Assembly: GCA_947458575.1 (NCBI GenBank)
Contig: CANHBE010000097.1
Coordinates: 1 to 9,017 of the forward strand
From: Flavobacteriaceae bacterium
GTDB taxonomy: Bacteria > Bacteroidota > Bacteroidia > Flavobacteriales > Flavobacteriaceae
Direction of reading: 5' to 3'
Length of the DNA: 9,017 bases
Part shown: positions 1-5,319 of the stretch, piece by piece
How positions within the stretch are numbered: position 1 is the stretch's first letter
Layout: the number at the start of each line of letters is the position of its first letter
Made by a program: the position numbers and the translations under genes
Notes under the pieces: model-generated
What the model was told of the DNA's origin: nothing
Databases searched by the model: none
The model's input: only the letters and a program-made list of their open reading frames with translations

Positions 1-1
1 C

Positions 2-886
2 ACCGAAAAGAACTACAGTAATTTTTTTCCGAGCGCATTTATTACCTATGAACTCAATAGTACGACCAATATTTCAGCCAACTATAGCAAAAGAATAAAC
101 AGACCTCGAGACCGCTTTATCAACCCTTTTTCAACTTACTCGAGCAACGTTAGTTTCTTTGTTGGAAATCCAGATCTTGATCCGTCATTGTCAGATGTAG
201 TTGATTTGGGCTTTTTGAAAAAATGGAAAAGCGTAACTTTAAGTACATCGCTTTATGTCAACCAAACAAATGGCAGTTTTCAAATTGTTAGAAAAGAAAC
301 GGGTAATTTTGTAAACGGAATTCCCGTGATTTTCAATACTCCATTTAACTTAGCTACAGATCAGCGAATTGGCTTTGAGTTTACCTTGAATTACTCACCA
401 TATAAATGGTTGCGATTCAATGGTAATTTCAATTATTTCTCAAACAAAACCGACGGAAAGTATACGTATAGAAACGCGGCAAATGAGCTGAAAACGATCG
501 ACTTCAACAATACAGCCACTACATGGTTTACGCGCCTTACTTCTAAAGTTTCTTTTCCGCACAAAATCGACTTTCAAGTCAACGGTACGTATAATGCGCC
601 ACAGCGAATTGCCCAAGGTAAATCAATCGGTGTTGGTAGCATGAATCTCGCCTTGAGCAAGGATGTCTTGAAAGATAAAGGTACTATCGCGTTTAATGTG
701 AGTGATGTGTTTAACTCGCGAAAAAGAATCATGGACTTGAGTTTGCTCAACGTTGATTCATATAGCGAAATGCAGTGGCGCGTGCGACAAATCACTTTGT
801 CTTTCACCTACCGTTTCAACAAACAGAAAACCGAACGTGAAAAACCGAAGCGCGAAGAAGGAGGAAGTGAAGATTTTCAGGGATAA
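2..886 (+). CDS. Outer-membrane beta-barrel protein / TonB-linked receptor, C-terminal part (5' end outside window)
   Basis: The frame is open from base 2 to the TAA at 884-886, so 294 residues of a longer protein are visible. An apparent start at 188 is only an internal TTG; in-frame residues upstream of it carry family signal. Visible residues 5-60 have the pattern of the Bacteroidota outer-membrane beta-barrel family (OMP_b-brl type): N-Y-S-N-F-F-P-S, then ANYSKRINRPR, then INPF, then GNPDLDPS. The rest alternates aromatic and polar residues as in amphipathic strands (for example LRFNGNFNYFS and KIDFQVNGTYN). The last strand, ITLSFTYRFN, is followed by a charged periplasmic tail rich in K, R and E. 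Such proteins sit in the outer membrane with an N-terminal carboxypeptidase-like domain and plug, both outside the window. No substrate can be inferred. A terminator follows immediately. Confidence 0.85.
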   Translation, partial: TEKNYSNFFPSAFITYELNSTTNISANYSKRINRPRDRFINPFSTYSSNVSFFVGNPDLDPSLSDVVDLGFLKKWKSVTLSTSLYVNQTNGSFQIVRKETGNFVNGIPVIFNTPFNLATDQRIGFEFTLNYSPYKWLRFNGNFNYFSNKTDGKYTYRNAANELKTIDFNNTATTWFTRLTSKVSFPHKIDFQVNGTYNAPQRIAQGKSIGVGSMNLALSKDVLKDKGTIAFNVSDVFNSRKRIMDLSLLNVDSYSEMQWRVRQITLSFTYRFNKQKTEREKPKREEGGSEDFQG

Positions 887-918
887 AAAAAAGAAACTCG
901 TTTGAGTTTCTTTTTTTT
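885..918. terminator. Bidirectional intrinsic terminator between convergent genes
   Basis: The core stem AAGAAACTC (891-899) pairs perfectly with GAGTTTCTT (904-912) across a four-base loop. It is flanked by six A (885-890) and six T (913-918) that extend the pairing. Read on either strand it is a hairpin followed by a T run, so it can end both the beta-barrel gene and the small gene ending at 927 on the minus strand. It overlaps the stop codon of the beta-barrel gene. Confidence 0.85.
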
Positions 919-926
919 GACCTAAT

Positions 927-1091
927 CTAGTTAGATGCCTCTTTTTTAGCCTTTTTCTCTTTGTACATTTCCCAAAGGTAACCTCCCACCCAATATTGAA
1001 CGAAAGCCACCAAGAAAAACATCAACCAAAATCCCATAGTCAGGATGGTTAAGAACAACAAAAAGCCTAAATACTGTGAAAAATCAAACAT
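927..1091 (-). CDS. Small single-span membrane protein, 54 aa, function unknown
   Basis: This ORF runs from an ATG at 1091-1089 to a TAG at 929-927. The protein begins MFDFSQYLGF. Residues about 8-31 are a continuous hydrophobic stretch, followed by the aromatic stretch QYWVGGYLWEMY (32-43) and the strongly basic tail KEKKAKKEASN. This looks like one inner-membrane helix with a positive cytoplasmic C terminus. Three things make it a real gene rather than a chance ORF: the coherent membrane-protein composition, a good flavobacterial promoter upstream (1120-1150), and a bidirectional terminator directly downstream. There is no Shine-Dalgarno sequence, as is usual in this phylum. I do not recognise a named family. 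Small proteins of this kind often act as accessory subunits of membrane complexes, but nothing here indicates a partner. Confidence 0.72.
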   Translation of the reverse strand: MFDFSQYLGFLLFLTILTMGFWLMFFLVAFVQYWVGGYLWEMYKEKKAKKEASN

Positions 1092-1119
1092 GTTTTCCGG
1101 AATTTTTTTGATTTATACG

Positions 1120-1150
1120 CAAATGTAAGTGTATTATTTTTTCTTACCAA
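1120..1150 (-). promoter_or_regulatory. Bacteroidota-type promoter for the 54-aa membrane protein
   Basis: On the minus strand a -7 box TACATTTG (1127-1120) matches TAnnTTTG fully. A TTG -33 element lies at 1150-1148, with 20 bases between the two, within the usual spacing for the Bacteroidota primary sigma factor. The start codon lies about 28 bases downstream of the -7 box. Confidence 0.7.
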
Positions 1151-1198
1151 TTAAATCCAAATCAATTTTTATAAAATAGTATTTATGCTTAATTTTGG

Positions 1199-1313
1199 GC
1201 AGCTTTTTAGGAGCTTCTTCCAGCTTTCGCCTTTATCTTTTTCATAACCCTGTCAGAGTTTTGAACTCTGACAGGGTTATAAAAAAGGATACCGGCTTAA
1301 TCTGGGCTAAGGC
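1199..1313. repeat. Structured intergenic element A: long imperfect hairpin around a perfect 17-bp inverted repeat
   Basis: The core is a perfect inverted repeat: 1244-1260 (ATAACCCTGTCAGAGTT) pairs with 1264-1280 across the loop TTG. Outside it, TATCTTTTT (about 1234-1242) pairs with AAAAAGGATA (about 1282-1291) with one G.T wobble. Further out, AGC/GCT pairs frame an asymmetric internal bubble (cagctttcgcc opposite ccggcttaatctgggct). There is no T run after the hairpin, so it is not a standard terminator. The arrangement resembles multicopy intergenic palindromes I recall from flavobacterial genomes, in which flanks are conserved and the terminal stem varies. That resemblance is from memory and unverified. 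It lies between the divergent genes at 1091 and 1512. Confidence 0.6.
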
Positions 1314-1314
1314 A

Positions 1315-1426
1315 TCTCGTAAACCGAGAACCGCGTGAGGGATAGAGGCTTTGTTTGAGCTCTTTTTGTGTTGGCGTTCAACACAAAAAAGCGAGTGCCG
1401 AAAGCCCGACCCTTGTGGTCACGCCC
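1315..1426 (+). ncRNA. Candidate structured RNA or intergenic repeat element B
   Basis: A small hairpin TCTCG/CGAGA (1315-1319/1325-1329) is followed by a nested structure. GCGTGA (1333-1338) pairs with TCACGC (1419-1424). Next comes a large, mostly unpaired internal loop (1339-1346 opposite 1407-1418, where GGG and CCC could pair). GGCTTT (1347-1352) then pairs with AAAGCC (1401-1406). The terminal stem TTTTTGTGTTG (1363-1373) pairs with CAACACAAAAA (1379-1389) across the loop GCGTT. A closing stem, a large bubble and a long terminal hairpin is the layout of 6S-like RNAs, and a flavobacterial 6S variant is known. I cannot match the sequence to that family, and it may simply be a repeat. The strand is assigned from the reading used here. 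No clear promoter was found. Confidence 0.45.
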
Positions 1427-1438
1427 AAAAACAGAACA

Positions 1439-1494
1439 ACCAATAAACGATTTCACGATTAAGCGATTAGACGATTAAACAAAAAAACGATTAA
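1439..1494. repeat. Degenerate tandem octamer array (consensus ACGATTAA)
   Basis: Reading in eights from 1447 gives acgatttc, acgattaa, gcgattag, acgattaa, acaaaaaa, acgattaa. CGATT starts at 1448, 1456, 1464, 1472 and 1488, all exact multiples of eight. A weaker unit, accaataa, precedes it at 1439-1446. The array lies just upstream of fumC and ends 17 bases before its ATG, in the probable untranslated leader. Such an array could arise by slipped-strand copying; no protein-binding role can be shown. Confidence 0.7.
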
Positions 1495-1511
1495 CCACAT
1501 AAACAACAACA

Positions 1512-2909
1512 ATGGAATATAGAATTGAAAAAGACACCATGGGTGAAGTAAAAGTGCCAGCCGATAAATATTGGGGTGCGCAAACGGAGCGATCTCGGAA
1601 CAACTTCAAAATAGGTCCATCGGCCTCTATGCCCAAAGAAATTATTGAAGGATTTGCCTATTTGAAGAAGGCTGCGGCTTATGCCAATTGCGATTTGGGT
1701 GTTTTATCTGCGGAGAAACGCGATGCCATTGGTGCGGTTTGCGATGAGATTTTAGCTGGAAAACTAGATGATCAGTTTCCATTGGTTATTTGGCAAACCG
1801 GGTCTGGAACGCAAAGCAATATGAATGTGAATGAAGTGATTGCGAATCGAGCGCAAGTCTTGGCAGGTTTCAAAATTGGTGAAGGTGAAGCTGTGGTAAA
1901 AGCCAATGACGACGTGAATAAGTCACAATCTTCAAATGACACTTTCCCCACCGGAATGCACATCGCAGCCTACAAAGCTGTCGTTGAAACTACTATTCCC
2001 GGTGTAGAAAAATTACGAGATACTTTGCAAGCTAAAGCAGTTGAATTTAATGCTGTAGTGAAAATTGGCCGAACGCATTTGATGGATGCCACGCCCTTGA
2101 CACTCGGTCAGGAGATTTCGGGTTATGTTGCCCAACTCAATTACGGTATTAAGGCGCTAAAAAACACCTTATCTCACCTTTCAGAGTTGGCACTTGGCGG
2201 CACTGCTGTTGGAACAGGATTGAATACACCTGTGGGTTATGACCTAAAGGTTGCAGAATATATTGCCCAATTTACCGGGCATCCGTTTGTGACTGCACCT
2301 AACAAATTTGAAGCGTTGGCGTCTCACGACGCGATTGTGGAAAGTCACGGCGCTTTAAAGCAATTGGCGGTTGCGCTGAACAAAATTGCAAATGATGTTC
2401 GTATGTTGGCAAGTGGACCTCGCTCTGGAATTGGAGAAATCTTAATTCCTGAGAACGAACCCGGATCGTCGATTATGCCGGGTAAAGTCAATCCGACACA
2501 ATGTGAAGCCTTAACGATGGTTTGTGCACAAGTGATTGGAAACGACGTTGCGATTGGTGTTGGTGGCATGCAAGGACATTATGAACTCAATGTATTCAAG
2601 CCGGTTATGGCGGCCAACTTTTTACAGTCTGCACGATTGCTAGGCGATGCGTGTATGTCTTTCGAAGAGCACTGTGCTAGCGGAATTGAACCTAATTATA
2701 AGCGAATCAAAGAATTGGTCGACAACTCGTTGATGTTGGTAACCGCTTTGAATACGAAAATTGGATACTACAAATCGGCTGAAATTGCCCAAACGGCACA
2801 TAAAAACGGAACGACGCTTAAAGAGGAAGCCGTTCGATTGGGTTATGTAACTGCAGAAGATTTTGATGCTTGGGTTAAAGCTGAAGAGATGGTTGGTAGT
2901 TTGAAATAA
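1512..2909 (+). CDS. fumC: Class II fumarate hydratase (fumarase C)
   Basis: This enzyme reversibly hydrates fumarate to (S)-malate in the citric-acid cycle, as a cytoplasmic homotetramer that needs no iron-sulfur cluster. At 465 residues it matches the roughly 467 of E. coli FumC. Family landmarks are all present and in order: GSGTQSNMNVNEV (97-109), KSQSSNDTFPTG (137-148), GRTHLMDATPLTLGQE (186-201) with the T-H pair at 188-189, and the superfamily signature GSSIMPGKVNP (318-328) carrying the catalytic serine loop. Fumarase, rather than aspartase or argininosuccinate lyase, is supported by near-continuous similarity to FumC, including the C-terminal IGYYKSAEIAQTAHKNGTTLKEEA. The ATG at 1512 is preceded by an A-rich leader without Shine-Dalgarno. 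No clear promoter was found in the 400 bases upstream, so the leader could include elements A and B. A terminator follows. Confidence 0.97.
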   Translation: MEYRIEKDTMGEVKVPADKYWGAQTERSRNNFKIGPSASMPKEIIEGFAYLKKAAAYANCDLGVLSAEKRDAIGAVCDEILAGKLDDQFPLVIWQTGSGTQSNMNVNEVIANRAQVLAGFKIGEGEAVVKANDDVNKSQSSNDTFPTGMHIAAYKAVVETTIPGVEKLRDTLQAKAVEFNAVVKIGRTHLMDATPLTLGQEISGYVAQLNYGIKALKNTLSHLSELALGGTAVGTGLNTPVGYDLKVAEYIAQFTGHPFVTAPNKFEALASHDAIVESHGALKQLAVALNKIANDVRMLASGPRSGIGEILIPENEPGSSIMPGKVNPTQCEALTMVCAQVIGNDVAIGVGGMQGHYELNVFKPVMAANFLQSARLLGDACMSFEEHCASGIEPNYKRIKELVDNSLMLVTALNTKIGYYKSAEIAQTAHKNGTTLKEEAVRLGYVTAEDFDAWVKAEEMVGSLK

Positions 2910-2932
2910 CTGATAATCTAAATTGGATATTG

Positions 2933-2962
2933 AAACCTGTAATATTATTGCAGGTTTTTTTT
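2933..2962 (+). terminator. Intrinsic terminator of fumC
   Basis: AAACCTGTAA (2933-2942) pairs with TTGCAGGTTT (2948-2957), ten pairs with one G.T, across the loop TATTA. A run of T (2955-2962) follows. It begins 24 bases after the fumC stop. Confidence 0.85.
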
Positions 2963-3085
2963 GCTTTTAACTTTAACATTAGTTCAAACCGCTAAATTTC
3001 AAAAAAATAGAAATTTGTCAATATTAATTTTTTATCTTCAAAGTGTGTTTTTTCAAAAGAGTATTTCAAAATAAATATCCTGAGT

Positions 3086-3802
3086 ATGCTTACAAATAAG
3101 ATAAATTTAGAGAGAGAGCTGCTTCATGAACGTGTAAAGTTCATTAGAGAAGAAAGTATTTTAGAAGAAGTTTCATCTATTTTGAAACGAAATGAACTAG
3201 AAAGAGAGAACATCAAAAAGGTGCTTTCAGAAAAAAGTTCAACAGAATCAAATGATTTTAACTTTGATTTACTTGAAACCAATAAAATTTTTCACTTGGT
3301 TCAAATCCGGCAAGTTTGTGTTGATTATCGTTTGCGGTTTTTAGATAGTAATCTATTTAAAGATGGCATTCCGGAAGAAGCGATTTCGAAGATTAAAGCT
3401 TTAGAGAAAGAACACGACACAACTTTAGGTAGCTTTAAAATTATGGCGCCTTCGAAAACATTTCAATTGATGAGCTACGATGACCCTTTACTCTTCGCTC
3501 CTATCGGTAATGGTTATTACTACTTGGTTCACAAATGGGGAAATGATCTTAACTTAACTCGTAAATGGTTGGTATTGCCTTTCAAGAATCTATTTAATTT
3601 TATGATGTTTAGCGTAGTTGTAAGTCTCATCATAACGCTGCTAACGCCAGAAAACAATTTAAGTAAGGCCGTTCCCATGGCCAATATCATTATTTTCCTT
3701 TTTGCCTTCAAATCGATTGTTGCCGTTTTTATGTACGCCTTTTTTATGATGGGGAAAAACTTTAACGTGGTCATTTGGGATCGGAAGTACTTTAATAATT
3801 AG
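3086..3802 (+). CDS. Conserved-looking hypothetical protein with C-terminal two-helix membrane hairpin, 238 aa
   Basis: No named family is recognised. Residues 1-50 are highly charged and likely helical (ERELLHERVKFIREES, then ILEEVSSILKRNELERENIKK), possibly a coiled coil. Residues 66-160 look like a soluble domain ending in a compact aromatic motif, SYDDPLLFAPIGNGYYYLVHKWGNDL (about 130-155). Two hydrophobic segments follow, about 169-187 and 199-222, joined by a short loop (TPENNLSKAVPM), with a basic C terminus (WDRKYFNN). There is no signal peptide, so the bulk is probably cytoplasmic, anchored by the C-terminal hairpin. The ATG at 3086 is chosen because the charged helix begins there; no Shine-Dalgarno is present. 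Only weak -7-like sequences lie upstream. It is monocistronic by position, between the fumC terminator and its own terminator. The function is unknown. Confidence 0.8.
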   Translation: MLTNKINLERELLHERVKFIREESILEEVSSILKRNELERENIKKVLSEKSSTESNDFNFDLLETNKIFHLVQIRQVCVDYRLRFLDSNLFKDGIPEEAISKIKALEKEHDTTLGSFKIMAPSKTFQLMSYDDPLLFAPIGNGYYYLVHKWGNDLNLTRKWLVLPFKNLFNFMMFSVVVSLIITLLTPENNLSKAVPMANIIIFLFAFKSIVAVFMYAFFMMGKNFNVVIWDRKYFNN

Positions 3803-3832
3803 AAAAAAACCTGCTCGTTAGCAGGTTTTTTT
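3803..3832. terminator. Bidirectional intrinsic terminator
   Basis: AAAAAAACCTGC (3803-3814) pairs perfectly with GCAGGTTTTTTT (3821-3832) across the six-base loop TCGTTA. A and T runs on both sides let it act on both strands. It separates the plus-strand gene ending at 3802 from the minus-strand gene ending at 3837. Confidence 0.9.
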
Positions 3833-3836
3833 TGTT

Positions 3837-4265
3837 TTAGAATGCCACATTCCATTTTGGCAACTTACCATTTTCATCCAAGAATTTCTGCAAAATCAAA
3901 CCTTCAACATAGGTTGGAATAAATTTGTTTTTTGCATTGAAAGTTTCGTACCAAAACACTTCCAAGAGCGCAATATTTTCCAATTTCATTTGTGCCGGCC
4001 AAGAATATTTACGACCTGTTTTGGCGAATTGGTGACCGTTGACAATCTTATCGTAAAGTCCACCATTTTTGCTTTTTAAGGAACCATCGTTCTGAATCGT
4101 TCCAGTTGAACCTACCATTATGAGTTCTTTCTCTTCGCCATCAACGGCATACACTAGAAAAACGCCACTTCCATTTTCGCTGGCATTGCAAACTTCTTCT
4201 AGACTATTATCAACAGTAAAATTGAAGTGGTTGTTCGTTTTGAACTTTGTTAATTCTCTATACAT
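3837..4265 (-). CDS. GIY-YIG-like small protein, 142 aa
   Basis: The middle of the protein resembles the GIY-YIG nuclease fold. GVFLVYAV (34-41) sits at the first strand (GIY), and ELIMVGSTG (47-55) sits at the second (YIG plus the usual S-T). A helix with GGLYDKIVNGHQF (68-80) follows. A late helix contains TYVEGLILQKF (118-128), whose E121 would fit the metal-binding glutamate. However, both tyrosines of the signature are replaced (F36, M50) and no helix arginine stands in the usual place. Nuclease activity is therefore uncertain, and the protein could be a non-catalytic relative. The C-terminal part, GRKYSWPAQMK, VFWYETF and GKLPKWNVAF, is distinctive. The ATG at 4265 lies only 17 bases beyond the T run of the sucD terminator, so it may depend on readthrough from sucD or a promoter overlapping that terminator. 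Confidence 0.7.
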   Translation of the reverse strand: MYRELTKFKTNNHFNFTVDNSLEEVCNASENGSGVFLVYAVDGEEKELIMVGSTGTIQNDGSLKSKNGGLYDKIVNGHQFAKTGRKYSWPAQMKLENIALLEVFWYETFNAKNKFIPTYVEGLILQKFLDENGKLPKWNVAF

Positions 4266-4281
4266 ATTGTTTATTTAATTT

Positions 4282-4312
4282 AAAAAAAATACCCCACGAA
4301 GTCGTGAGGTAT
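4282..4312 (-). terminator. Intrinsic terminator of sucD
   Basis: On the minus strand ATACCTCACG (4312-4303) pairs with CGTGGGGTAT (4298-4289) across the loop ACTT, ten pairs with one T.G wobble. A run of eight T (4289-4282) follows. It lies about 20 bases after the sucD stop and just upstream of the GIY-YIG-like gene. On the plus strand the wobble becomes a C/A mismatch and no T run follows, so it is directional. Confidence 0.88.
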
Positions 4313-4333
4313 CTTCCGTATTTCATTGAGCAA

Positions 4334-5206
4334 TTAGCCCATAATCTCTTTTACTTTCTTTCCGATTTCAGCTGGAGAATCTACCACATGAATGCCGCAT
4401 TCTCTCATGATTCGTTTCTTCGCTTCTGCTGTGTCGTCTGAACCACCGACGATTGCACCGGCATGTCCCATCGTTCTACCTTTTGGAGCAGTTTCACCTG
4501 CGATAAAACCTACAACCGGTTTTTTATTGCCATCAGCTTTAATCCATTTGGCAGCATCTGCTTCCAATTGACCACCAATTTCTCCAATCATGACGATGCA
4601 CTTGGTTTCAGGGTCATTCATTAACATTTCCACTGCAGCTTTAGTTGTAGTTCCGATTATTGGATCACCGCCAATCCCGATTGCCGTGGTAATTCCCATT
4701 CCTTGTTTTACTACTTGATCGGCTGCTTCATACGTTAATGTTCCTGACTTAGAAACAATACCCACATTTCCTTTTTTGAAAACGAAACCCGGCATAATTC
4801 CAACTTTCGCTTCTCCTGGTGTGATAACACCCGGACAATTAGGTCCGATTAAAGTGCAATTTCTTTCTTTGATATAGTTGTTGGCTTTAATCATATCAGC
4901 AACTGGAATTCCTTCCGTAATCGTGATAATCACTTTGATTCCGGCATCGGCTGCTTCCATTACGGCATCTGCAGCAAAAGCTGGCGGTACAAAAATAATC
5001 GTTGTATCTGCACCTGCCTGTTCAACAGCGTCTTTTACCGTATTGAAAACCGGACGATCCAAATGAGTCGTTCCTCCTTTTCCAGGGGTTACTCCTCCGA
5101 CTACATTCGTACCATATTCAATCATTTGCGAAGCGTGGAAAGTTCCTTCACTTCCGGTAAAACCTTGCACAATAATTTTGGAATCTTTGTTGACTAAAAC
5201 ACTCAT
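4334..5206 (-). CDS. sucD: Succinate--CoA ligase (ADP-forming) subunit alpha
   Basis: This is the alpha subunit of succinyl-CoA synthetase, which with SucC converts succinyl-CoA plus ADP (or GDP) and phosphate to succinate, CoA and ATP (or GTP) in the citric-acid cycle. Its 290 residues match the usual length (E. coli 289). The N-terminal CoA-binding Rossmann domain shows VQGFTGSEGTFH (13-24) and GGVTPGKGG (37-45). GPNCPGVI (121-128) and SKSGTLTYEA (152-161) follow. The phosphorylated histidine is H248 in GRTMGHAGAIVGG. The start ATG at 5206 gives the expected N terminus, MSVLVNKDSKIIVQG. sucC is not adjacent in this window: the nearest upstream gene is a secreted protein ending at 5320. The gene has its own -7 box and terminator, so it is probably transcribed alone. 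Confidence 0.97.
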   Translation of the reverse strand: MSVLVNKDSKIIVQGFTGSEGTFHASQMIEYGTNVVGGVTPGKGGTTHLDRPVFNTVKDAVEQAGADTTIIFVPPAFAADAVMEAADAGIKVIITITEGIPVADMIKANNYIKERNCTLIGPNCPGVITPGEAKVGIMPGFVFKKGNVGIVSKSGTLTYEAADQVVKQGMGITTAIGIGGDPIIGTTTKAAVEMLMNDPETKCIVMIGEIGGQLEADAAKWIKADGNKKPVVGFIAGETAPKGRTMGHAGAIVGGSDDTAEAKKRIMRECGIHVVDSPAEIGKKVKEIMG

Positions 5207-5240
5207 AGTATTTTGATTTTGTATTTTTTTAATTGTGATG

Positions 5241-5248
5241 CAAAAGTA
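5241..5248 (-). promoter_or_regulatory. Likely -7 promoter element of sucD
   Basis: TACTTTTG on the minus strand matches TAnnTTTG fully and lies 34 bases before the sucD start. No TTG is found at the ideal -33 distance; the nearest (minus 5279-5277) is 28 bases away, so the upstream element is weak or absent. Confidence 0.55.
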
Positions 5249-5319
5249 GAGAATAGTAAGTAGTAATTACTGTTAACAAATTATTTTTTTTTATTTAAAT
5301 ACATAAAAAGCAAATCTTA

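Noticed and set aside
188..886. Beta-barrel gene as a complete 232-aa ORF starting at 188
   Set aside because: The start is an internal TTG. The frame is open to the window edge, and the upstream 62 residues carry the family motifs.
1190..1197. TAATTTTG on the plus strand as a possible -7 box for a fumC or RNA transcript
   Set aside because: It matches TAnnTTTG, but no TTG lies at a suitable distance upstream and it is more than 300 bases from fumC. Left as a possibility only.
1244..1280. Perfect 17-bp inverted repeat as an insertion-sequence end or attachment site
   Set aside because: No transposase or integrase ORF nearby and no target-site duplication seen; better explained as the stem of an intergenic repeat.
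1439..1494. Regular octamers as a CRISPR array
   Set aside because: The units are eight bases with no spacers; CRISPR repeats are far longer and separated by unique spacers.
2993..3040. TAAATTTC and TATCTTCA as promoter boxes for the 238-aa protein
   Set aside because: Both deviate from TAnnTTTG and neither has a -33 TTG at correct spacing.
4247..4441. Small antisense ORFs opposite fumC, sucD, the T9SS gene and others
   Set aside because: They have no plausible composition or upstream signals and lie opposite well-supported genes.
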